NCBI GenBank assembly: GCA_017616925.1
Contig: JAFZXG010000158.1
Coordinates: forward strand, 1-8,178
Length of the DNA: 8,178 nucleotides
DNA from: Clostridia bacterium
Lineage (GTDB): Bacteria; Bacillota; Clostridia; Christensenellales; Borkfalkiaceae
Direction: 5' to 3'
Every line of letters begins with the position of its first letter. The stretch's first letter is position 1. Position numbers and translations under genes: made by a program. Below are positions 1-4,966 of the stretch, one piece after another. Below the pieces are notes generated by a model that saw only the letters and a list, made by a program, of their open reading frames with translations, was not told the origin of the DNA and searched no databases.

Positions 1-13
1 GCGGGATTTTCGT

Positions 14-883
14 TTATATGTTCAGAAGTGTGGTTATCAAATCGTTCATTAAAACGTCACGGTTTATTTTATATACATACGTCATTTCTTTATCTAACTC
101 TTTTTTCTCATAATACCCGTTATAATCGGGCAAGATTCTCTTCGTCTTTTTACAGAGCATAAATTTTTCTTCTTTATTAAGCAGATACGCAACGGCTGTA
201 ACGTCCCAGATAACTTTAGTCCAAGGGTACGGCGCGCCTTTCGGTTTGCTGTATTCTATTACGATTTTGGACAGATAGTCCGTAAGTTCGTTTTTTCCCG
301 TAAGCCAGTAGTTTAATTCGGGCTCTGAAATCGTAAATTCGGATACCACGCATTTACAGGGCAGCTGTACGAACTCCGCGTCAGAACTCATTACTACCCG
401 CGCTGCCGCAATATCCTCGCACATATTGAACTCTTTGGTATCGCGGTACTCTCTGCCGTGTCCGCCGAGCCACACGATTTTTATTCTTTCGGTAATACTG
501 TTATCGAGGATAATGGCGGACGCAATATTAGTTATCGCACCTATCGCAACCACGGTCAGTTTATTGTGTTTATCATAGTTTTTAGCTCTTTTCACCAAAT
601 CTTCCGCCGCAGGGGAGATTACCGGAGTGTTCTCGTTCTCAAGAAAAGTATTTGAGCCGCGGTAAACGGCGGTAAAGTCTTTTCTTCCCGAAAGAGCGAG
701 AATTTTAAAAATCTCGTCGAAACTTTTTTCCATACCGATTTCGGCGCTTTTCACTTTGGAATTTAAAAACGGCGCGGCGTATATTGCTATCGGGTTTAAT
801 TCTTTATTCAGCATCATATACGCCAAAGCAAATTGATCGTCAACTTCATTAAAAGCGTCCGTATCCAGAATCACGTCTATCAT
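14..883 (-). CDS. Nucleoside hydrolase (IUNH) family protein
   Basis: This 289-aa protein belongs to the inosine-uridine preferring nucleoside hydrolase family, which cleaves N-glycosidic bonds of ribonucleosides with a Ca2+-bound water. The N-terminal metal motif is visible as DTDAFNEVDDQFALAY (residues 7-22), with D7, D9, D15 and D16 as candidate Ca2+/ribose ligands. It carries two extra residues compared with the classical DTDPGxDDAxA form. GAITNIASAI (115-124) matches the usual LGPLTNxAxAl block. WLGG (138-141) and EFNMCEDIAAA (151-161) match the GG...AEFNxxxDPEAA block, and WD at about 226-227 supplies the late metal Asp. The length is a little short of the usual 310-320 aa. There is no signal peptide, so it is probably cytosolic. 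The start is supported by AGAAGG (minus strand, 890-895) 6 nt before ATG. It lies 19 nt behind the AraC-type gene, so the two are probably co-transcribed. The true substrate may not be a nucleoside, given the neighbours. Confidence 0.92.
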   Translation of the reverse strand: MIDVILDTDAFNEVDDQFALAYMMLNKELNPIAIYAAPFLNSKVKSAEIGMEKSFDEIFKILALSGRKDFTAVYRGSNTFLENENTPVISPAAEDLVKRAKNYDKHNKLTVVAIGAITNIASAIILDNSITERIKIVWLGGHGREYRDTKEFNMCEDIAAARVVMSSDAEFVQLPCKCVVSEFTISEPELNYWLTGKNELTDYLSKIVIEYSKPKGAPYPWTKVIWDVTAVAYLLNKEEKFMLCKKTKRILPDYNGYYEKKELDKEMTYVYKINRDVLMNDLITTLLNI

Positions 884-902
884 TTTTTACCTTCTTTTAT
901 AT

Positions 903-1769
903 TTATATGTTTTTTTGGTCAGGACAAGAAAACTTTTTATATTTTGCGGGAGTCAACCCCGTTATCGATTTAAATGTTTTTCCGAAATAGTTCGGGTTGT
1001 CGAAACAGAGTTTTTCGGAGATCTCGGAGACCGAAAGCCCCTTTTTCAATAGCCTTTTGCTTTCTTCTATCTTCAGACGGGAATAATAACGCATTATGGT
1101 CGTCTTTTTGTGTTTTCTGAATATGCCGTTTAGAAAAGTATTGCTGTAAAAAGTCATTTTACATACGTCGCTTAACGTGATACTGCCGTATAGATTGTTT
1201 TTCAGTATATTCGTAATATCGTTCACGAGATTGAGTTGCAGTTCTGACTTGTCTTTTACGCCGTATATTTCGTCCTCGCCGAGTTGTTTTCTTAAAAGCA
1301 ATATAAGAAGTTCTTCAAGAACGTTTTCGGTAAGTTGTCTTGCGCCTATAGGCGCGTCTTTTTTCAGCACGATCCTTTCCTTAAACGGTAGTTCGAAAGA
1401 TCTTTCACTCTCCGCGATAAGCCTTTCCATAAGGTTTTTTTCTTCGCCTACGAGAAAAGCGGGCTTATCGAGAACGCTTAGGGCGTTCGACTTGCAATTA
1501 AAACAGAGAACGAATACGCGTCCTTTTTTTTCGGCGTAATACCTATGCGAAACGTTCGGCAGCGTCAATTTAAACTCGCCCGCGTTGAGTTTAAGATAAA
1601 CCCCGTCGTTCTTGCAGAAGATCTCGCCGTCTATCACGAAGATCAGTTCGTAGAACCCGTGCGTTTCGGCGGGATAGAAAAAGTCCGCGTCGAGAGACAG
1701 GTCTTCCACGGTCTTAAGTCCCGTTACCGAAACGGTCTTTTCGATTTCAAGATTGTAATAGCGTCTCAT
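903..1769 (-). CDS. AraC-family transcriptional regulator
   Basis: This 288-aa protein has the standard two-part AraC layout. The N-terminal half looks like a cupin ligand-sensing domain: HGFYELIFVIDGEI (37-50) followed by LNAGEFKLTLPNVSHRYY (61-78), with H37, E41 and H75 at positions typical of the sugar-sensing cupin. The C-terminal ~100 residues (about 180-280) are a double helix-turn-helix. HTH1 lies around 198-219 and HTH2 around 245-270, ending in the family signature FDNPNYFGKTFKSITGLTPAKYKKF-type block (256-280; F256, N258, F262, F266, G271, P274 and Y277 fit). It diverges from the MlrC-like operon and leads the nucleoside hydrolase gene, so it probably controls both units in response to a small ligand. 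It has no Shine-Dalgarno. Its best promoter puts transcription start at the ATG (see the promoter entry). The ligand cannot be told from sequence. Confidence 0.95.
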   Translation of the reverse strand: MRRYYNLEIEKTVSVTGLKTVEDLSLDADFFYPAETHGFYELIFVIDGEIFCKNDGVYLKLNAGEFKLTLPNVSHRYYAEKKGRVFVLCFNCKSNALSVLDKPAFLVGEEKNLMERLIAESERSFELPFKERIVLKKDAPIGARQLTENVLEELLILLLRKQLGEDEIYGVKDKSELQLNLVNDITNILKNNLYGSITLSDVCKMTFYSNTFLNGIFRKHKKTTIMRYYSRLKIEESKRLLKKGLSVSEISEKLCFDNPNYFGKTFKSITGLTPAKYKKFSCPDQKNI

Positions 1770-1775
1770 ACGGAA

Positions 1776-1804
1776 ATCATACCACGATTAAGCAAATAAA
1801 GCAA
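1776..1804 (-). promoter_or_regulatory. Predicted extended -10 promoter of the araC-type gene, leaderless
   Basis: On the minus strand the -10 hexamer TATGAT (1776-1781) is preceded directly by TGG, which is an extended -10. A weak -35 TTGCTT (1799-1804) lies exactly 17 bp upstream, with an A-rich tract upstream of it that could act as an UP element. Only 6 nt (1770-1775) separate the -10 from ATG at 1769, so RNA would begin at or next to the A of the start codon. No AGGAG-like site precedes the ATG, consistent with a leaderless message. Prediction only. Confidence 0.55.
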
Positions 1805-1805
1805 T
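1788..1805. repeat. Tandem direct repeat over the araC -35; possible operator
   Basis: AAGCAA occurs at 1790-1795 and 1799-1804 in a 9-bp tandem period (TTAAGCAAA followed by TAAAGCAAT). The second copy is the predicted -35 of the regulator gene. AraC-type proteins often bind direct repeats near promoters, but their half-sites are usually about 21 bp apart, so this may be only AT-rich coincidence. Confidence 0.25.
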
Positions 1806-1852
1806 AATTTTTTTCAGTTTTATTTTTTACTCTTTTTGTTTTATTTTGTGTA
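1805..1852. promoter_or_regulatory. T-tract region between the two divergent promoters
   Basis: This segment between the two predicted -35 boxes is almost all T on the plus strand. T-runs lie at 1808-1814, 1818-1821, 1823-1828, 1833-1837, 1839-1842 and 1844-1847. The runs centred near 1825, 1835 and 1845 are about one helical turn apart, as in intrinsically bent DNA. Such tracts can act as UP elements for both flanking promoters. I see no stem-loop, riboswitch or small gene here. Confidence 0.35.
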
Positions 1853-1881
1853 TTGAAAAGAAAAGGAATAAGTCGTAAAAT
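1853..1881 (+). promoter_or_regulatory. Predicted sigma-A-type promoter of the mlrC-like operon
   Basis: The -35 box is TTGAAA (1853-1858) and the -10 box is TAAAAT (1876-1881), each one mismatch from consensus, with the ideal 17-bp spacer. Transcription should start near 1888, giving a leader of about 13 nt that consists mostly of the ribosome-binding site. The TTG at 1853 that could be read as an upstream start codon is thus part of the -35 box, which argues for translation from ATG 1901. Confidence 0.6.
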
Positions 1882-1887
1882 AACAAT

Positions 1888-1894
1888 AAGGGGA
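1888..1894 (+). promoter_or_regulatory. Shine-Dalgarno AAGGGGA that fixes the start of the mlrC-like gene
   Basis: AAGGGGA ends 6 nt before ATG at 1901, a normal spacing. The in-frame TTG at 1853 has no such site and would lie upstream of the predicted transcript start. Confidence 0.65.
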
Positions 1895-1900
1895 ATCGTT

Positions 1901-3295
1901 ATGAAAAAAATAATCGTCGCCGCGTTCCAGTGCGAATCCAACAGCAAAGCGAGACTTAAACCGACCAAGGAAGATTTCGAGTATTTTAAGGGTGAAGACA
2001 TCTTTAAAAAACTCGTAGTAAAGGACGTTTTCGAAAGCGCGGGGTATAAAGTCGTGCCGTCGATCTACGCCGTGGCTTTGCCGTCGGGTACCGTTACCGA
2101 AGACATCTATTTTTACTACGAAAAACAAATAATGCAGACCGTAAGGGAAAACACCGACGCGGTCGGCGTCTATATCTTTTTTCACGGCAGTATGGAAGTG
2201 GACAATATCGGAAGCGGCGAACTCTATCTTTTAAAAGAGATAAGAAAAATCGTTTCTCCCGACTGCGTAATTTCTATGACGATGGACGCGCACGCGAATA
2301 TTACGGCGGAACTCGGTGAATACGCGAATATCACCTGTGGCTTTAAGACCGTTCCGCACACCGATCAGAAGGAAAGTCAACTCCGCGCGGCGCACGCACT
2401 CGTAAAGGCGTTAGATACGGGCGTAAAACCGCGCCTTTTCGTTCAGTACGTTCCCTTTTTACTTAAGAACGATACGCTTTTAACGGGCGAAGAACCCTTA
2501 AAGAGTCTTATCGCCGAAACGGTCGAGTACGAAAAAGATGAAGAAGTGTTTTCGGCGAATCTCTTTTTGGGGCATTGCTGGATAGACGCGGTGAACACCT
2601 GCGCTTCCACGGTAGTCTGCGCGGATACCGAAGAAAAAGCCGAAAAAATCGCGAAAAAACTCGCGAACGAACTTTGGGCTACGAGAGACGTATATAAATT
2701 CAAGATCGAAGCGGAAGATCCCGAAGAGTGTGTAAAACGAGCGATAGAAGGCAAGGAAAACAGGATCTTTATAACCGACAGCGGCGACAACACTACCGCG
2801 GGCGCGGAAGGCGAGTCGGTAGAGATATTGAAACTCTTTTTAGCCGCGGATCCGAAAAAAAAGACTTGCGTCGCGGGAATAACCGATTACGACACGGTGA
2901 ACGGGCTTTGGGAAAAGAAAGACGGCGAAGAGTTCTTCTTTGAAAAGTTCGGCGTAAACGCTAAAATAAAATCGCACGGAGAAATACTCGGCTGGACGAA
3001 GGAAATAATAGGCAAAAGCATTACCGTCTCCGTCGGGAACGTGGACGCCGTGTTCACCGAATACCGCAGCGCGTTCATAGAAAAAGGGAATTTCGACAAG
3101 GCGAACGTCGATTTACTCGGTTATAAAATAGTCGTCGTTAAACTCGGTTATCTGTTCACCGAACTGAAACCGTACGCAGACAGGGAACTGTTCGCTTTAT
3201 CCGACGGGGCGAGTTGCGTGGAACTTAAAAGGCTGAACTTAAAGAAAATAATGAGACCTATGTATCCGCTTGACGAGTTCGAGTGGAAGGCGTAA
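1901..3295 (+). CDS. M81 (MlrC-like) family metallohydrolase
   Basis: The protein is 464 aa from ATG 1901. It belongs to the M81/MlrC family, named after the enzyme that cleaves linearised microcystin; most members have unknown small-molecule substrates. The N-terminal block is IIVAAFQCESNS (4-15) where the family usually has HETNTF, so the leading His is Cys11. FFHGSM (93-98) and the GSGE turn (104-107) match HGAM...DGEG. The expected zinc site is intact: MTMDAHAN (126-133, D129 and H131) and TVPHTD (150-155, H153). The C-terminal MlrC_C domain begins with FITDSGDNTTAGAEGES (290-306), matching the DsaDNpgGGapGD motif, though the Gly-rich part is altered. No signal peptide, so cytosolic. It is the first gene of an operon: the M24-like gene starts 30 nt after its stop. 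Upstream in-frame codons to TTG 1853 are not thought to be translated. Hydrolysis of an amide or lactam bond is the best guess. Confidence 0.9.
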   Translation: MKKIIVAAFQCESNSKARLKPTKEDFEYFKGEDIFKKLVVKDVFESAGYKVVPSIYAVALPSGTVTEDIYFYYEKQIMQTVRENTDAVGVYIFFHGSMEVDNIGSGELYLLKEIRKIVSPDCVISMTMDAHANITAELGEYANITCGFKTVPHTDQKESQLRAAHALVKALDTGVKPRLFVQYVPFLLKNDTLLTGEEPLKSLIAETVEYEKDEEVFSANLFLGHCWIDAVNTCASTVVCADTEEKAEKIAKKLANELWATRDVYKFKIEAEDPEECVKRAIEGKENRIFITDSGDNTTAGAEGESVEILKLFLAADPKKKTCVAGITDYDTVNGLWEKKDGEEFFFEKFGVNAKIKSHGEILGWTKEIIGKSITVSVGNVDAVFTEYRSAFIEKGNFDKANVDLLGYKIVVVKLGYLFTELKPYADRELFALSDGASCVELKRLNLKKIMRPMYPLDEFEWKA

Positions 3296-3309
3296 AAATA
3301 AAAATATTT

Positions 3310-3315
3310 AAGGAG
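3310..3315 (+). promoter_or_regulatory. Shine-Dalgarno AAGGAG that fixes the start of the M24-like gene
   Basis: AAGGAG lies 10 nt before ATG 3326 and only 4 nt before the in-frame TTG 3320. The ATG is preferred because 4 nt is too close for good initiation. Confidence 0.6.
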
Positions 3316-3325
3316 AAATTTGTTT

Positions 3326-4498
3326 ATGGCGTATTACAACGAAAAGGAAACGAAGAACAGGATCGCGAAGGTGGTTAAACTTTTAAACGACAAGAACGTC
3401 GATATCGCGGTGATCTACTTTGACGAACTGAACGTTGCAAACGGCTGGTATCTTACCGGCTGGGTGGGGCAGTTTGAAAAGGGCGCGGTATTAGTCGGAA
3501 GAGACGGAACGACCATGCTTTTGGGCGGACCGGAAAGCGAACCCTTCGCAAAGCAGTCGTCCGCGATACACGACACCCGTTGTTTTAAGGTGTTTATGGT
3601 TCCCGACGAAGAATATCCGCTCGCGACCATAATAGGATTCCCCGAACTTTTCGCCGAACTAAACGCAAAGTTCCCCGTAAAGAGAGTGGGACTTATCGGA
3701 ACTAACGACATGCCTTACGCGGTGCATCAGGACTTAGTCAAGGGTTTCGAAGGTTGCGACGTCGTGGATCTGACCGACGACTATCTTAAATTTCGCTACG
3801 TCAAAAGCGACTGGGAAGTCGAACAGGCGAGAAAAGCGACTATGCTTTGCTATAAGGCCTATAAGGCAATGGCGGAAAAGGTCAAAGCGGGGAACAGAGA
3901 GTTCGAAGTCGCGGCGGCGGGCGAGGCGGTATGCAGAGAAAGCGGCGCGAACAGTTTCGCGTATCAGACCATAGTGGGATCGGGCGTCCGTTCAAACGCC
4001 GTCGTTCCCACGGCAACCGACAAGGTTATGGTTAGCGGCGAAATGGTGATGCTCGGTATCGCGCCCCGTATCAACGGTTATGCGGGGACTTTCGGACACA
4101 CCGTACCCGTAAGCGGCGAATACACTCCCGAACAGAGAAAGTGTCTTATCGATATGATCGAAGTAATGAAACTCACCAAGAGTATGCTTAAAATAGGCAA
4201 CAAGGGTAAGGATATAGACGCCGAAGGCAGAAAACTCTACGAAAAAGGCGGGTATTTAAAATATATCGTATGCCCGTTTGCGCATACGATGGGCTTGATG
4301 GAAGCCGAAAGCCCCTTCTTCGGTCCTAACAGCGAAGACATACTCGAAAAGAATATGATCGTCAACGTGGACGTCAGTTTCTTCGGGCATCCGACTTTGA
4401 ACGGTTTAAGGGTGGAGACTTGCTACGTAATAACCGAAAACGGCGCGGAACCTTTATGCCCCGAGTTCGAACGTGAACTTTTCAATTACGTCAAATAA
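3326..4498 (+). CDS. Creatinase/M24-fold protein with degenerate metal site
   Basis: This 390-aa protein has a creatinase-type N-terminal domain (about 1-150) followed by a pita-bread M24 domain (about 160-385). That is the layout of Xaa-Pro aminopeptidases, prolidases and creatinase. By hand alignment to the M24 motifs, the first metal Asp (VDxG) is replaced in VMLGIAPRINGY (241-252, G244). The second (GYxSDxTRT) is replaced in GYAGTFGHTV (251-260, T255). The substrate His before PT is V226/V227. The third ligand His is kept (AHTMGL, H320), the first Glu is Asp (NVDVSF, D349), and the last Glu is kept (LRVE, E364). Loss of the Asp pair resembles creatinase, a metal-free C-N hydrolase, rather than a working dimetal peptidase, but the creatinase catalytic His is also absent. 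It may be a different hydrolase or a non-catalytic partner. Start is ATG 3326. It sits between the MlrC-like and ASRT-like genes with gaps of 30 and 25 nt. Confidence 0.88.
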   Translation: MAYYNEKETKNRIAKVVKLLNDKNVDIAVIYFDELNVANGWYLTGWVGQFEKGAVLVGRDGTTMLLGGPESEPFAKQSSAIHDTRCFKVFMVPDEEYPLATIIGFPELFAELNAKFPVKRVGLIGTNDMPYAVHQDLVKGFEGCDVVDLTDDYLKFRYVKSDWEVEQARKATMLCYKAYKAMAEKVKAGNREFEVAAAGEAVCRESGANSFAYQTIVGSGVRSNAVVPTATDKVMVSGEMVMLGIAPRINGYAGTFGHTVPVSGEYTPEQRKCLIDMIEVMKLTKSMLKIGNKGKDIDAEGRKLYEKGGYLKYIVCPFAHTMGLMEAESPFFGPNSEDILEKNMIVNVDVSFFGHPTLNGLRVETCYVITENGAEPLCPEFERELFNYVK

Positions 4499-4523
4499 AA
4501 TGTAAAGATAAAGGAGAACAATT

Positions 4524-4898
4524 ATGGAAAACGGAATCAACGGAAAAAAGAACTGGGTATTTTGCGACGGGGATCTTCCCCCGCACGGCGATAACCCGAA
4601 CTTTTTGGGACACGAAGCGCTTATGATAACCAACGTCGGAAAGGAAGACGCGCATATCCGCATCAAAGTGCTTTTCGAAGACAAAGATCCTTACGATAAG
4701 ATCACGTTGGGCTTAAAGGGCGAAAGAACGATCTGTTTAAGACTCGATTACCCGATAGGTAAGGAAAAATATCAGATACCCTTCGGACAGTACGCGTTGC
4801 ATATTATTTCGGACGTTCCCGTGTGCGCGTGTTTCGGAAGGTTAGACGTTCGCCAGAACAACATGGCTTATTACAGTCTTAGCGGTTATTCGTTCTAA
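4524..4898 (+). CDS. ASRT-family (sensory rhodopsin transducer-like) small protein
   Basis: This 124-aa protein matches, from memory, the Anabaena sensory rhodopsin transducer along its whole length. The shared points are W11 with DGDLPPHG (15-22), matching the W...GYIPPYG block; FLGHEALMITN (27-37), matching FISHETVCILN; and EDAHIRIKVLFEDKDP (41-56), matching EDAHVEITIYYSDKEP. Further points are the conserved Arg residues near R68 and R73, IP at 85-86, ISDVP (95-99, matching IQSNVP) and GRLDVRQNNMAY (105-116, matching TRLDSRQAENAL). The family forms a compact beta-sandwich that assembles as a tetramer. It has been proposed to be a small-molecule, perhaps sugar-binding, domain outside photosensing. 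No rhodopsin or retinal gene is present here, so a ligand-binding or enzyme-partner role is more likely. AAAGGAG (4510-4516) lies 7 nt before the ATG. It is the last gene of the operon, and the terminator begins 2 nt after its stop. Confidence 0.85.
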   Translation: MENGINGKKNWVFCDGDLPPHGDNPNFLGHEALMITNVGKEDAHIRIKVLFEDKDPYDKITLGLKGERTICLRLDYPIGKEKYQIPFGQYALHIISDVPVCACFGRLDVRQNNMAYYSLSGYSF

Positions 4899-4900
4899 AG

Positions 4901-4934
4901 AAAGAAAAAGGACGGTACACCGTCCTTTTTCTTT
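4901..4934 (+). terminator. Intrinsic terminator closing the mlrC-M24-ASRT operon
   Basis: A perfect 15-bp inverted repeat has left arm AAAGAAAAAGGACGG (4901-4915), loop TACA (4916-4919) and right arm CCGTCCTTTTTCTTT (4920-4934). The GC-rich core GGACGG/CCGTCC is followed by TTTTTCTTT, a textbook rho-independent terminator. The A-rich left arm would also give a U-tail in the opposite direction. It starts 2 nt after the ASRT stop. Confidence 0.92.
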
Positions 4935-4960
4935 ACAAAACTTGCCGTGTGATATAGAAT
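4932..4960 (+). promoter_or_regulatory. Predicted promoter of the glycosidase-like gene, leaderless
   Basis: The -35 box TTTACA (4932-4937) and -10 box TAGAAT (4955-4960) are each one mismatch from consensus with a 17-bp spacer. The -35 shares its first three bases with the right arm of the terminator. Only 6 nt (4961-4966) separate the -10 from ATG 4967, so transcription should begin at the start codon. No Shine-Dalgarno precedes the ATG. This makes the downstream gene a separate transcription unit despite being only 68 nt from the ASRT stop. Confidence 0.6.
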
Positions 4961-4966
4961 ATACGT

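Noticed and set aside
458..655. Plus-strand frame of 65 codons in the nucleoside hydrolase gene
   Set aside because: Antisense shadow without Shine-Dalgarno or recognisable motif.
1853..1900. Upstream TTG start adding 16 residues to the mlrC-like protein
   Set aside because: The TTG is part of a near-consensus -35 box. The added residues (KRKGISRK...) are not family-like, and ATG 1901 has a good Shine-Dalgarno.
1770..1900. Riboswitch or small RNA in the divergent region
   Set aside because: No stable stem-loop can be drawn, and the predicted leaders are 0 and about 13 nt.
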